From Pseudomonas khorasanensis (lineage in GTDB: Bacteria; Pseudomonadota; Gammaproteobacteria; Pseudomonadales; Pseudomonadaceae), in NCBI RefSeq assembly GCF_014268505.2, contig NZ_JABWQP020000001.1, positions 372,001 to 436,000 on the forward strand: 64,000 nt of DNA, in the 5' to 3' direction. The position numbers were made by a program, and so were the translations under genes. Of this stretch, positions 43,536 through 52,726 are shown in pieces (positions within the stretch are counted from its first letter, which is position 1; the number at the start of each line of letters is the position of its first letter). The notes under the pieces were generated by a model, which was not told where the DNA came from, ran no database searches, and saw only the letters and a program-made list of their open reading frames with translations.

Positions 43536-43550
43536 AATCTGCGCTGAGGC

Positions 43551-43617
43551 CTTCGCGAGCAGGCTCGCTCCCACATTGGAACCCGGTCTAAATGTGGGAG
43601 CGAGCCTGCTCGCGAAG
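43551..43617. repeat. REP pair, 27-bp perfect arms
   Basis: CTTCGCGAGCAGGCTCGCTC from 43551 and exact complement to 43617, only 13 bases apart, between convergent genes. The best-preserved pair in the window. Confidence 0.88.
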
Positions 43618-43625
43618 CTTTAGGG

Positions 43626-44411
43626 TCAGAAGTGGTACTTCACCAGGAAGTTGGTCACGCTCTGATTGGTCTTGAACGCACCAGTGTCGTCGATGCCGTA
43701 TTTGTCTTTCCAGTAATCGTATTCCACACCGACATACAACTGCTTGTCGCCGAAATGCAGCGCCTTGCCCAGGTCGTATTTGACCTGCGGGTTGAAGTGC
43801 AGGTTGGCGTGATAATCGCCCTTGGCGTTGGAGTCGTTGTCGGTGACCCAGTCCATGTAGCCGTCGATCAGGATGTCCGAGTCGCCGACCGGGATGGTGT
43901 AGGACCAGACCGGGGTGATCTGCCAGACGTTGTCACCGGCGCGCGAGCCTTCGGTGTGGCGCTGATAGAAGTTCAACTGGAAGTAATCGAAACCCGGGAT
44001 GGCGAGGTCGAAACCCGGACCGATCAGGTAGGACTCGGTGTCACCTTCGCCGAACTCGTAGGTCATCGCCAGCAGGACGTCTTTGATCGGGCCGAACTCG
44101 ATCTTCTGGTCGAGCACCTTGCCCAGTGAAATGCGTGGCTGGAACTCGCCGTAATAAGTATTCGGGCCGTTGTTGAAGTCCTTGTTGCCGTTGTAGAAGA
44201 TCTTGTCGAGGAAGAAGAAGTTATCCCCATACTTCCAGGCATCGGCATGCTCGAAGGTCACGGTCTGCTGAATGCGCGGGTTGACCTGGAAATCCTTGCC
44301 ATAGAGGTAAGTCAGGCTGTTGTTTTGCCACTGCAGCAGGCCTTCGGCCATGGCCTGGCTGCCGGCGAACATCGATCCGGCCAGCATCAGGCTGGTGCAC
44401 ATACGTTTCAT
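43626..44411 (-). CDS. Tsx-like nucleoside-specific outer-membrane channel, copy 1
   Basis: 261 residues from ATG 44411 (MKRMCTSLMLAGSMFAGSQA), signal peptide cut after AMA. Beta-barrel of the Tsx family with alternating aromatic/polar strands and a C-terminal Phe (LVKYHF). About two thirds of positions visibly match copy 2 at 44784 (WQNNSLTYLYGKDFQVNPRI vs WQTNSLSYLYGKNFAINPSY). Outer-membrane diffusion channel for nucleosides or related small ureides. Last gene of the ureide transport group. Confidence 0.88.
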   Translation of the reverse strand: MKRMCTSLMLAGSMFAGSQAMAEGLLQWQNNSLTYLYGKDFQVNPRIQQTVTFEHADAWKYGDNFFFLDKIFYNGNKDFNNGPNTYYGEFQPRISLGKVLDQKIEFGPIKDVLLAMTYEFGEGDTESYLIGPGFDLAIPGFDYFQLNFYQRHTEGSRAGDNVWQITPVWSYTIPVGDSDILIDGYMDWVTDNDSNAKGDYHANLHFNPQVKYDLGKALHFGDKQLYVGVEYDYWKDKYGIDDTGAFKTNQSVTNFLVKYHF

Positions 44412-44783
44412 TCGGTCGCTCCCAAAGTAGGTGTTCCACATTATTTTTTTAAGATCGGCGCTCTGATGTGGCGCCTTTTTTCGTGCTGCAAAATTCATCC
44501 GATCGGTCAGCTTTGAATGCGGGTAGCAAAAGCTGCGCCAAGGCTTTCGAAAAGCACAAAAACGCCCGTTCGGCTGCTGAAAAACAGTCGATCGAGCGTG
44601 TTTTCGGGATGCCTCAGTACTGACCGGGGCCGGGATAAGTTGGCTTTCAGGTCAGGAAATGAATCCGGGCTTTTTTTTAGACCGAATTCGGAAGGCCGCG
44701 GAGAATACTGACTCCTTGGCCAGCGCTCAAGTGCCCCGCAACAGAGCACCGACGACAGGTATGGAGCACGGTTGCGGGCCATC
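44412..44783. other. Intergenic region between the two Tsx-like genes
   Basis: 372 bases without a convincing gene. It contains GGCGC-TCTGATGTG-GCGCC followed by six T on the plus strand (44456-44481), oddly oriented against the flanking genes, and a second T-run (44668-44678). Lower GC than the genes around it. Probably holds the copy 1 promoter. Confidence 0.5.
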
Positions 44784-45569
44784 TTAGAAGTGCACCTTCA
44801 GCAGCAGGCTGGCGGTGTTCTGGTTGGTGTCGAACGAGTGGGTGTTTTCGATACCGTATTTGTTTTTCCAGTAGCTGTACTCGGTGCCGACGTACAGCTG
44901 TTTCTGGCTCCAGCCCAGCGCTTTGCCCAGGTCGTATTTGATCTGCGGGTTGATGTGCAGGTTGGCGTGGTACGTGCCGCGCGAGTTTTCATCGTTATCG
45001 ACGACCCAGTCGAGGTAGCCGTCGATGAGCACGTCGGAATTGCCCAGCGGGAAGCTGTAGGACCAGGCGGGGGTGATTTGCCAGACGCCATCGCCGGGGC
45101 GTGGGCCTTCGGTCTGGCGGCGCAAGATGTTCAGGGTGACGTAGTTGAAGCCGGGCACTTTCAGGTCGAAGCCGGGGCCGATCAGGTAGGCCTCGCTTTC
45201 GCCTTCGCCGTACTCGTAGGTCATGGCCAGCAGCACGTCCTTGATCGGGCCGAACTCGAGCTTGCGGTCGAAGATATTGCCGAAAGAAAAGCGCGGGGTG
45301 AATTCGCCGTAGAAGGTGTGCGGGCCTTTGTTCTGATCTTCCTTGCCGTTGTAGAAGATCTTGTCGACGAACAGGAAGTTGTCGCCGTACTTCCACCGGT
45401 CAGCGTGCTCGAACGTGACCGTCTGCTGATAGGACGGGTTGATCGCGAAATTCTTGCCGTACAGGTAGCTCAGGCTGTTGGTCTGCCAGAGCAGCAGGTC
45501 GCCGGCCATGGCTTGACTGGCGGCCAGCAGGCCACCAGCCAACAGAACGTTGGTTTGCGTGCGAATCAT
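44784..45569 (-). CDS. Tsx-like nucleoside-specific outer-membrane channel, copy 2
   Basis: 261 residues, same length as copy 1, with signal peptide MIRTQTNVLLAGGLLAASQA cut after AMA, and C-terminal KVHF. Tandem duplicate with diverged sequence. Position after the urate/xanthine permease and ureide enzymes suggests it passes purine bases, nucleosides or ureides through the outer membrane. Confidence 0.88.
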   Translation of the reverse strand: MIRTQTNVLLAGGLLAASQAMAGDLLLWQTNSLSYLYGKNFAINPSYQQTVTFEHADRWKYGDNFLFVDKIFYNGKEDQNKGPHTFYGEFTPRFSFGNIFDRKLEFGPIKDVLLAMTYEYGEGESEAYLIGPGFDLKVPGFNYVTLNILRRQTEGPRPGDGVWQITPAWSYSFPLGNSDVLIDGYLDWVVDNDENSRGTYHANLHINPQIKYDLGKALGWSQKQLYVGTEYSYWKNKYGIENTHSFDTNQNTASLLLKVHF

Positions 45570-45620
45570 CTGTTGCTCCCTCTTGTTTTTATTGTTTGAG
45601 GCACAAGCAGTTGCGTGGTC

Positions 45621-45714
45621 CCTGTGGGAGCGAGCCTGCTCGCGAAGAAGGTGTGTCAGTTGCCATCCAGGTTGAATGACACACCGCTTTCGCGAGCAGG
45701 CTCGCTCCCACAGG
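45621..45714. repeat. REP pair, outward orientation
   Basis: CCTGTGGGAGCGAGCCTGCT from 45621 and exact complement to 45714, 42 bases apart, between the permease and the Tsx-like gene; likely reduces read-through from the permease. Confidence 0.85.
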
Positions 45715-45731
45715 TTCTCAGGGGTTTTTAA

Positions 45732-47084
45732 TCAATGAGCATGGCAATCGTTGATCGCCGCACGCTCCTTGCCGCCGAGGATGTTGAACAGTAGGTTCAG
45801 CGTCAGCGCGCTGAGCGTGGCCATGGCGATGCCGCTGTGAGTGATCGGGCTCATCCACATCGGCAAGTGCGCGAAGAATTCCGGGCGCACCACCGGGATC
45901 AAGCCCATGCCGATGCTGACCGCCACGAGTAACTGATTGCGGCGGTCACCGATGTCGGCCTCTTGCAGAATCTTGATGCCGGTGGCGGCGACCATGCCGA
46001 ACATCGCAATCGCCGCGCCACCGAGCACGGCCGGTGGGATCGATGCCACCAGAAAGGCAGCTTTCGGCAACAGGCTCAGGACGATGAGCAAGCCGCCGGC
46101 AACGATGGTCACCGAGCGGCAGCGCACGCCGGTCATCTGCACCAGGCCGATGTTCTGCGCGAAGGAGGAGTGGGTGAAGGTGTTGAAGAAACCGGCGAAA
46201 AACGATGCGCCCGCATCACACAACAAGCCGCGCCGCAGCATGCGCGGGCAGACTTCCTGGCCGGTGATCTTGCCCAGCGCCAGGAACATCCCGGTGGACT
46301 CGACGAAGATGATCACCACCACCAGACACATCGACAGAATCGGCGCCAGTTCAAACTTCGGCATGCCGAAATGCAGCGGGGTGACGAACTGAATCCAGGG
46401 CGCGGCGGCCATGCCGCTCAGATCGACCATGCCGGTCACGCCGCACAGAACGTAGCCAAGACACATGCCGATCAGCACGGAAATGTTCACCCAGAAACCG
46501 CGCATGAAGCGGTGAACCAGCAAGATGGTGGCCAGCACCAGCGCGGCGATGGCCAGATAAATCGGTGAGCCGAACTGCGCTGCGTCGGCACCGCCGCCGG
46601 CCCAGTTCACGGCCACGGGGAACAGCGATAAACCGATCGAGGTGATGACCGTACCGGTCACCAGAGGCGGGAAGAAGCGCACGACTTTGGACATGAACGG
46701 GGCGATGATCATGCCGAAGAAACCGGCGGCGATCGTTGCACCGAAGATGCCTTGCAGGCCGATGCCAGGCATGCCGGCCATGGCGACCATACTGCCGACC
46801 GCAGCGAAACTGGCCCCCATCATCACCGGCATGCGAATGCCCATCGGGCCGATGCCAAGCGACTGCACGATGGTAGCGATGCCGGCAACCAACAGGTCGG
46901 CGTTGATCAGGAAGGCGATTTCTTCACGACTCAGGCCAGCGGCCTGTCCGATGATCAACGGCACCGCGATGGCACCGCCGTACATCAGCAGAACATGTTG
47001 CAAACCGACCAGGATCAGTTGCAAAAGGGGCAAACGCTGAATGGCGGGTGCGTCGGGGATGCGCGCTTTGGATAGCTCGGACAT
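45732..47084 (-). CDS. NCS2 family urate/xanthine permease
   Basis: 450 residues, about 14 helices. NCS2 motifs: LLMYGGAIAVPLIIGQAAGL at the N-terminus, and FVESTGMFLALGKITGQEV in the region that carries the substrate glutamate. C-terminal half follows the UacT/PucJ-like branch of purine permeases. Proton symport of urate or xanthine is inferred from the surrounding urate-degradation genes. Confidence 0.9.
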   Translation of the reverse strand: MSELSKARIPDAPAIQRLPLLQLILVGLQHVLLMYGGAIAVPLIIGQAAGLSREEIAFLINADLLVAGIATIVQSLGIGPMGIRMPVMMGASFAAVGSMVAMAGMPGIGLQGIFGATIAAGFFGMIIAPFMSKVVRFFPPLVTGTVITSIGLSLFPVAVNWAGGGADAAQFGSPIYLAIAALVLATILLVHRFMRGFWVNISVLIGMCLGYVLCGVTGMVDLSGMAAAPWIQFVTPLHFGMPKFELAPILSMCLVVVIIFVESTGMFLALGKITGQEVCPRMLRRGLLCDAGASFFAGFFNTFTHSSFAQNIGLVQMTGVRCRSVTIVAGGLLIVLSLLPKAAFLVASIPPAVLGGAAIAMFGMVAATGIKILQEADIGDRRNQLLVAVSIGMGLIPVVRPEFFAHLPMWMSPITHSGIAMATLSALTLNLLFNILGGKERAAINDCHAH

Positions 47085-47176
47085 GCAACACCTCGGATCT
47101 TTTTTATTCTTGTGATTGAACAGCTGCCGGGTTGCTCACAGCTGTTGCTTTGCATCGGTTGACCGCGTCGCGGCCA

Positions 47177-47241
47177 ATCGCTGGCAAGCCAGCTCCCACA
47201 CAGGCACTGCAAAACCCTGTGGGAGCTGGCTTGCCAGCGAT
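47177..47241. repeat. REP pair (CTGGCTTGCCAG family)
   Basis: ATCGCTGGCAAGCCAGCTCC from 47177 and exact complement to 47241, 17 bases apart. Same core as the pair at 5683. Confidence 0.85.
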
Positions 47242-47252
47242 GCTTTCAACAA

Positions 47253-48557
47253 TTAATTGGTCTGCGCTCCCTGGGCAATCCATGCACCGATCAGGTCACG
47301 TTCCTGCTGGGTCATCTGTGTGATGTTGCCCAGTGGCATGATCTGCGTGGTGATGGCTTGTGCCTGGATCCGCGCCGCGTTCTGACGGATCTGCTCAGGT
47401 GTATCGAGCATCACTCCGCCAGGTGCCGCGCTGAACAACGGGCTGGTCGGCTTGGCCGAGTGGCAGACCGTGCACCGCTCCTGAATCACGTTGTGCACCT
47501 TGTCAAAACCGGGACCGGCATTGGAGGCTTGCGCCGGTGCTTGTGCGGGGGCTGCCGGTTGCGCCGCTTCAGCCGGTTTCGCGCCACCGCCCAGTGCCGT
47601 TTCCGGCAGCGGCTGGTACTCGATTTTCGCAGGCGCCTTGGCCACGTCAGGTGCCGTCGACATTGGCGCCGGGCCAGTGACGTACGCCAGACTGATCATG
47701 CCCACTGCCGCTACCGGCAGGGTCCAGGCGAACTTGTGGCTGTCGTGACGGGTGTTGAAGTAGTGACGCACCAACACCGCCAACACCGCGATCCCGGCCA
47801 GGATCAACCAGTTGTACTGGCTGCCATAAGTGCTCGGGAAGTGGTTGCTGATCATGATGAACAGCACTGGCAGAGTGAAGTAGTTGTTGTGACGCGAACG
47901 CAGCAGGCCTTTGGCGGGCAGTGCCGGATCGGGCGTGCGGTTCTCGGCAATCGCCGCGACCAGTGCGCGCTGCGCCGGCATGATGATGCGGAACACGTTG
48001 CCGACCATGATGGTGCCGATGATCGCGCCCACATGCAGGTACGCGCCACGACCGCTGAACACTTTGCTGAAGCCATACGCGGCGGCAATGATCAGCACGA
48101 ACAGGATGAAGCCGAGCAGAGCAGGGCGTTTGCCCAGCGCCGAGTCGCACAGAAAGGAGTAGACGAACCAGCCGACGAACAGCGAGCCGATACCGATGGC
48201 CACGCCTTCCGGCCCGGTCAGGCCGCTTCCCGGCGCCAGCAGGTAAAGCGTCGGGTTGGAGTAGAACACCACGCACAGCAGCGCGATCCCCGACAACCAG
48301 GTGAAATAGGCTTCCCACTTGAACCAGTGCAGGTTGTCCGGCATGGAGGGTGGAGCCAGTTTGTATTTTTCCAGGTGGTAGATACCGCCGCCGTGGATCG
48401 CCCACAGATCACCGGCCAGACCGGTTTTGGGGTTGACGCGGTTGAGGTTGTTCTCCAGCCAGACGAAGTAGAACGACGCGCCGATCCAGGCCACGCCAGT
48501 GATCATGTGAACCCAGCGCACGCTCAGGTTCAGCCATTCCAACAGATGTGCTTCCAC
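47253..48557 (-). CDS. puuD: Urate hydroxylase PuuD with C-terminal cytochrome c
   Basis: 434 residues from GTG 48557. Eight or so transmembrane helices opening with VRWVHMITGVAWIGASFYFV, the DUF989/PuuD signature, then an Ala/Pro-rich linker (about 305-350) and a cytochrome c domain with CTVCH at 362-366 and a distal Met region (QIMPLGNITQMT). Oxidises urate to 5-hydroxyisourate at the inner membrane, passing electrons to the respiratory chain instead of O2. Confidence 0.94.
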   Translation of the reverse strand: MEAHLLEWLNLSVRWVHMITGVAWIGASFYFVWLENNLNRVNPKTGLAGDLWAIHGGGIYHLEKYKLAPPSMPDNLHWFKWEAYFTWLSGIALLCVVFYSNPTLYLLAPGSGLTGPEGVAIGIGSLFVGWFVYSFLCDSALGKRPALLGFILFVLIIAAAYGFSKVFSGRGAYLHVGAIIGTIMVGNVFRIIMPAQRALVAAIAENRTPDPALPAKGLLRSRHNNYFTLPVLFIMISNHFPSTYGSQYNWLILAGIAVLAVLVRHYFNTRHDSHKFAWTLPVAAVGMISLAYVTGPAPMSTAPDVAKAPAKIEYQPLPETALGGGAKPAEAAQPAAPAQAPAQASNAGPGFDKVHNVIQERCTVCHSAKPTSPLFSAAPGGVMLDTPEQIRQNAARIQAQAITTQIMPLGNITQMTQQERDLIGAWIAQGAQTN

Positions 48558-48608
48558 AGTCTTTACCTCTCGCCTGTCACCCTTGTTGTCGGGTGCTCAG
48601 ACCTTCTC

Positions 48609-49112
48609 TTATTGGTGGGGGGCGAGGATCAAACGCTCATCCTCTTTGAAAAAATGCTCATCGCAGTTATTGCCTGTGCCACTGCGATCAACCACCAGGA
48701 AGTCATCCCGCTTTTCGATCGTCAGCACCGGGTGGTGCCAGACGCCGCGATGGTAATTAATGCCCTGCCTGCCGTTGGTGACGAAGGCGCGGACCAAGCC
48801 TGATACAGGTTCATCGCCAAGTGGCGCGACCACGATCAGAAAGGGGTTGCCGAGCAGCGGGATGAAAGCCTGGCTGCCCAGCGGATGGCGTTCCAGCATG
48901 CAAACGGTCAGCGGCATGTCCTGCGCGTCGGCGCGGAAAATACTGATGATCGCGTTGTCCTCAGGCTGCGCGGTTTCGACCGTCGCCAGTTTGTGGAAGC
49001 GCATGGTCGAACCGTTGTTGATCATGAAGTGATCGCTGCCGTCGGTTTCGATCACGTCACCGAAAGGGGCGAAGGCTTCTTTGGTCAGCGGTTCAATCGT
49101 CAGTGTGCGCAT
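48609..49112 (-). CDS. allA: Ureidoglycolate lyase
   Basis: 167 residues from ATG 49112 (MRTLTIEPLTKEAFAPFGDV). Cupin-type fold; motifs LERHPLGSQAFIPL and NYHRGVWHHPVL are AllA-specific. Splits ureidoglycolate into glyoxylate and urea, the last step of the ureide pathway encoded here. Confidence 0.94.
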   Translation of the reverse strand: MRTLTIEPLTKEAFAPFGDVIETDGSDHFMINNGSTMRFHKLATVETAQPEDNAIISIFRADAQDMPLTVCMLERHPLGSQAFIPLLGNPFLIVVAPLGDEPVSGLVRAFVTNGRQGINYHRGVWHHPVLTIEKRDDFLVVDRSGTGNNCDEHFFKEDERLILAPHQ

Positions 49113-49155
49113 GCTGTTCTTCTTATCCGGATTCAGTGTTGTCTGTTCTATTGTC

Positions 49156-49227
49156 ATCGCTGGCAAGCCAGCTCCCACAGGTCTTGTGTACACCTCAGAT
49201 CCCTGTGGGAGCGGGCTTGCCCGCGAT
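49156..49227. repeat. Mixed REP pair
   Basis: A CTGGCAAGCCAG-type half (49156-49181) faces a GCGGGCTTGCCCGC half (49202-49227), so the two arms belong to different core variants. Between alc and allA. Confidence 0.8.
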
Positions 49228-49238
49228 TGGGACCAACC

Positions 49239-50234
49239 TTATTTAGCAACCTTGCCGAGAACGCGCAGGCGACTCACACCACCGTCCGGGAACACGTTCA
49301 GGCGGATGTGGGTGATCGGGCCCAGCGCCTTGATCTGCTCGACGAAGGTGTGTTCGGCGTGCATTTCCAGCTTCTGGCTTGGCAGCAATTCGCGCCAGAA
49401 CAGCGACTGGGTTTCGATCTGGCTGTCAGTGCCACCCTTGACGAATGCGCCCTGGATCGAGCAGGTGTCCGGGTAGTTGCCTTTGAAGTGCAGGGTGTCG
49501 ACGACGATTTTCTCGATCTCGCCCGGGTGGCCCAGCGCAACGATGACCCAGTCATTGCCCGGGGTACGACGACGTGCGGTTTCCCAGCCGTCGCCCATGT
49601 TGATGCCACGGCCCGGGTTGAGGATGTTGCTCATGCGACCGAAATGTTCGTCGGAGCAGGCGAGGGCGCGGCCACCGTTCAGGGCGGCGGCCAGGTCTAC
49701 TTGCTCGTTGTCGCCGACAGCGGACCAGTCACGGAATGGAATACCGTAAACGCGCAGACGGGCAACACCGCCGTCCGGGTAGATGTTGAAGCGCAGGTGG
49801 CTGAACGCCTGGTCGTTGCTGATTTCGTGGTAGTGGTGGCTGTTGCCCTGCAGCTCGACGGCCGACAGCACTTCAGTCCACTGGGTGTTTTCATCCGGCT
49901 CGCCGGAGGCCAGGGAGCACGCTTCCAGCGACGCCGATGGCGGGTAGTTGCCGGTGAAGAATGAAGTGTCGATGTCCACGCCTTTGATCGAGCCCGGTAC
50001 GCCCAGACGGATCACCGCGCTGTCGAAACCTTCGAAGCGCTTGCGGCGCGATTCCCAGCCGTCCATCCACTTGCCGTTGTCATCGAACACGCCCTCCTTC
50101 CACACGGCCGGGGTCGGTTGGAACAGACGATTGGCGTCTGCGAACCAGTCATCGGTGACCGAGATGATTTTGGTGCCCAGACGGGCATCGGCCAGGTTGA
50201 CGAATTTTTCGAAAGGTACGGCGTAAGCTTTCAT
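49239..50234 (-). CDS. alc: Allantoicase
   Basis: 331 residues. Two related jelly-roll halves, each with a [19 protein letters not shown] or [19 protein letters not shown] segment and a [16 protein letters not shown] segment, the hallmark of allantoicase. Converts allantoate to ureidoglycolate and urea. Confidence 0.95.
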   Translation of the reverse strand: MKAYAVPFEKFVNLADARLGTKIISVTDDWFADANRLFQPTPAVWKEGVFDDNGKWMDGWESRRKRFEGFDSAVIRLGVPGSIKGVDIDTSFFTGNYPPSASLEACSLASGEPDENTQWTEVLSAVELQGNSHHYHEISNDQAFSHLRFNIYPDGGVARLRVYGIPFRDWSAVGDNEQVDLAAALNGGRALACSDEHFGRMSNILNPGRGINMGDGWETARRRTPGNDWVIVALGHPGEIEKIVVDTLHFKGNYPDTCSIQGAFVKGGTDSQIETQSLFWRELLPSQKLEMHAEHTFVEQIKALGPITHIRLNVFPDGGVSRLRVLGKVAK

Positions 50235-50322
50235 TCTTCTTGTCTGCCTTTGATAAGTTGGCTGGGGATGCTTGCCGGGCGCTGGGCGACGTTTGCGTTC
50301 AGTATCGCCCCGTCCAGGCTCG

Positions 50323-50838
50323 CTATAGGGTCAGTAAACGGAACAGGGCAATCTTGTTGATCTCCGCCAGCGCGCACTTGAATTCGGCTTCTACCGAATT
50401 GTTGATGCGCGTTTCGAACGCCGCGAGGATCTGATGCCGGTTGCTGCCTTTTACCGCCATGATGAAGGGAAACTTGAACTTGGCCTTGTAGGCGTCGTTC
50501 AGCTCGGTGAAGCGCTGGAACTCTTCGGCCGTGCATTGGTGAATACCGGCGCCAGCCTGTTCGTTGGTGCTGGCTTCGGTGAGTTGCCCCTGGACGGCGG
50601 CTTTGCCGGCCAGGTCCGGGTGAGCGTTGATCAGTGCCAGCTGACTGGCGTGATCGGCGCTCAACAAGATGTCGCTCATGCGCTGGTGCAGAGTTTCGAT
50701 CTCGTCGATCGAGGCGTCTGCGCCCAGGTCGTAGGCCTTCTCAGCCACCCATGGCGAATGTTCATAGATGTCAGCGAAGGCTTTGACGAAAGCGTCGCGG
50801 CTCAGGGTCGACGGTTGCAGGGTTTGAAAGCGGCTCAT
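50323..50838 (-). CDS. uraD: OHCU decarboxylase UraD
   Basis: 171 residues, all-helical. Contains [19 protein letters not shown], the family signature with the His, and [13 protein letters not shown]. Decarboxylates 2-oxo-4-hydroxy-4-carboxy-5-ureidoimidazoline to S-allantoin. ATGA overlap with puuE. Confidence 0.94.
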   Translation of the reverse strand: MSRFQTLQPSTLSRDAFVKAFADIYEHSPWVAEKAYDLGADASIDEIETLHQRMSDILLSADHASQLALINAHPDLAGKAAVQGQLTEASTNEQAGAGIHQCTAEEFQRFTELNDAYKAKFKFPFIMAVKGSNRHQILAAFETRINNSVEAEFKCALAEINKIALFRLLTL

Positions 50839-51761
50839 TTTGCGGCCTCTTGGTACGGGTGGGTTTCATGCCAGTGGCGTGCGATGTCGACGCGACGGCT
50901 GAACCAGACCTGTTCATGACTTTTGGCGTATTCGATGAAGCGTTTGAGCGAAGCGAGGCGACCCGGACGGCCGATCAGGCGGCAGTGCAGACCGATCGAC
51001 AGCATTTTCGGCGCTTCGGCGCCTTCGGCGTAGAGCACGTCGAACGCGTCTTTGAGGTATTCGAAGAAGTCGTCACCCTTGTTGAAACCCTGCACTTGCG
51101 TGAAGCGCATGTCGTTGGTGTCGAGGGTGTACGGGATCACCAGGTGCGGCTTGCCGGTCGGGTTGTTGGGTTCCCAGTAGGGCAGGTCGTCGTCGTAAGT
51201 GTCGCAGTCGTAGAGGAAACCGCCTTCCTCCATCACCAGGCGGCGGGTATTTGGACCGGTGCGGCCGGTGTACCAGCCCAGCGGGCGTTCGCCGGTGAGT
51301 TCGGTGAGGATGCGGATCGCTTCGAGCATGTGCTCGCGTTCCTGTGCTTCGTCCATGTACTGGTAGTCGATCCAGCGGTAGCCGTGGCTGCAGATTTCAT
51401 GGCCGGCCTCGACCATCGCGCGGATCACATCCGGGTGGCGCTGAGCGGCCATGGCGACGGCGAAGATGGTCAACGGAATGTCGAATTCCTTGAACAGTTT
51501 GAGGATCCGCCAGACGCCGGCACGGCTGCCATACTCGTAAAGCGATTCCATGCTCATGTTGCGCGCGCCTTGCAAAGGCTGAGCGGCCACCATCTCGGAC
51601 AGGAAGGCTTCGGATTCCTTGTCGCCGTGCAGAATGTTGCGCTCGCCGCCTTCTTCGTAATTGAGCACGAACGACAGGGCGATGCGGGCATTACCCGGCC
51701 AGTGTGGGTGAGGAGGGTTACTGCCGTAACCGATCAGGTCGCGTGGGTAGTCAGCGCTCAC
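50835..51761 (-). CDS. puuE: Allantoinase PuuE (polysaccharide-deacetylase fold)
   Basis: 308 residues from GTG 51761 (VSADYPRDLIGYGSNPPHPH), with AAGGAAG before it; the upstream in-frame region to 51896 runs through the promoter. NodB-like fold with SHGYRWIDYQYM and LGWYTGRTGPNTRRL. Hydrolyses allantoin to allantoate. This is the metal-light cofactor-type enzyme found in pseudomonads, unrelated to AllB. Confidence 0.94.
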   Translation of the reverse strand: MSADYPRDLIGYGSNPPHPHWPGNARIALSFVLNYEEGGERNILHGDKESEAFLSEMVAAQPLQGARNMSMESLYEYGSRAGVWRILKLFKEFDIPLTIFAVAMAAQRHPDVIRAMVEAGHEICSHGYRWIDYQYMDEAQEREHMLEAIRILTELTGERPLGWYTGRTGPNTRRLVMEEGGFLYDCDTYDDDLPYWEPNNPTGKPHLVIPYTLDTNDMRFTQVQGFNKGDDFFEYLKDAFDVLYAEGAEAPKMLSIGLHCRLIGRPGRLASLKRFIEYAKSHEQVWFSRRVDIARHWHETHPYQEAAK

Positions 51762-51834
51762 TGCAGTCTTCCTTCTTGTTCGTTGACAGATGTATGTGGC
51801 GGCCTGGCAGGCTGGCGTCACAGCGATGGGCTGA

Positions 51835-51844
51835 TTGTATACAA
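51835..51844. promoter_or_regulatory. TTGTATACAA operator before puuE
   Basis: Perfect 10-bp palindrome 74 bases upstream of the puuE start. The same decamer with one change (TTGTGTACAA) stands before uraH and the AzgA-like gene. The 51762-52181 gap otherwise holds no gene. Confidence 0.6.
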
Positions 51845-52040
51845 CTTTATTCGTATTTTGTAAGCCTGAATTTTCGCATTTTTCACCGGCTGTCATCTTT
51901 TACTGTTAAGGAGCGAAGCCTGCAAGAAACCTGCCTGACCAGTCAGCTAATGAACAGAAGGTTCAATGTTCAGGCGCCTTGCCCGTCAATCGACGGTGAA
52001 AGCCCGGATGGCGGGGGTGAGGTGAAAAATGTCGTTTTTA

Positions 52041-52050
52041 TTGTGTACAA
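52041..52050. promoter_or_regulatory. TTGTGTACAA operator before uraH
   Basis: Decamer matching the puuE site in 9 of 10 bases, extended to ATTGT-GT-ACAAT, 132 bases before the uraH start and within an AT-rich promoter-like stretch. Confidence 0.6.
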
Positions 52051-52181
52051 TTTTTTTGAAAAGTGTCTTAATCAGTCGCTCGCCGCAGCTTTTTCGTGCA
52101 TCGAAACAGTGCGGTCTCCTTTCAACTGACTTCGGGAGGCGCGAAGTCTGACTGCTCCACGCAGGCAGGCGCGCAGAATCA

Positions 52182-52535
52182 ATGGGACGTTTGACTACAC
52201 ACGTTTTGGACGCTGCACACGGTTGCCCGGGCAGTTCGATCAAGGTCGAGCTGTACCGCGTTGAAGGTTCGCATCTGGAATTGGTCGCCAGTGCGGTCAC
52301 CAACAGCGACGGCCGGGTCGATGCGCCGCTGCTGCAAGGCGATGACTACCGTACCGGGGTCTATCAGGTTCAGTTTCACGCCGGCGATTACTACCGCGCC
52401 CGTGGTGTTCAGTTACCGGAGCCGGCTTTTCTGGACGTGGTTGTGTTGCGCTTCGGCATTTCTGCCGAACAGGACCATTACCACGTACCGCTGTTGATTT
52501 CGCCGTACAGCTATTCCACGTACCGGGGCAGCTGA
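52182..52535 (+). CDS. uraH: 5-hydroxyisourate hydrolase (transthyretin-like)
   Basis: 117 residues. Begins MGRLTTHVLDAAHGCPGSSI, carrying the catalytic His, and ends with the diagnostic YSYSTYRGS. Homotetrameric transthyretin fold. Converts the PuuD product 5-hydroxyisourate to OHCU, the UraD substrate. Divergent from the rest of the pathway; a clear terminator follows. Ribosome-binding site is weak. Confidence 0.95.
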   Translation: MGRLTTHVLDAAHGCPGSSIKVELYRVEGSHLELVASAVTNSDGRVDAPLLQGDDYRTGVYQVQFHAGDYYRARGVQLPEPAFLDVVVLRFGISAEQDHYHVPLLISPYSYSTYRGS

Positions 52536-52592
52536 CCCCAAGCAGCTGCCCCCACCGGGAAGCGACTGCGCATATAGCTTCTTTGGTCTTTC

Positions 52593-52618
52593 GCCCGCTC
52601 ACACTGCGGGCTTTTTTT
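52593..52618 (+). terminator. Terminator after uraH
   Basis: GCCCGC (52593-52598), loop TCACACT, GCGGGC, then seven T. Confidence 0.9.
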
Positions 52619-52650
52619 CGTCCATGAAAAAGTCGATTCCAGGATAAAGC

Positions 52651-52716
52651 CATCGCGAGCAGGCTCACCCCTGCGTCTGGAAAATCAGCCTGTAGGGCGT
52701 GAGCCTGCTCGCGATG
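52651..52716. repeat. Decayed REP pair
   Basis: CATCGCGAGCAGGCTCACCC at 52651 and facing GGCGTGAGCCTGCTCGCGATG; arms differ from the consensus at the GCTCCCACA end. Between the convergent uraH and LysE genes. Confidence 0.75.
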
Positions 52717-52726
52717 CTTTTTGCTG

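Noticed and set aside
49184..49193. TTGTGTACAC resembling the purine operator
   Set aside because: Differs at the last base, lies in the spacer of a REP pair between alc and allA, and has no promoter context.
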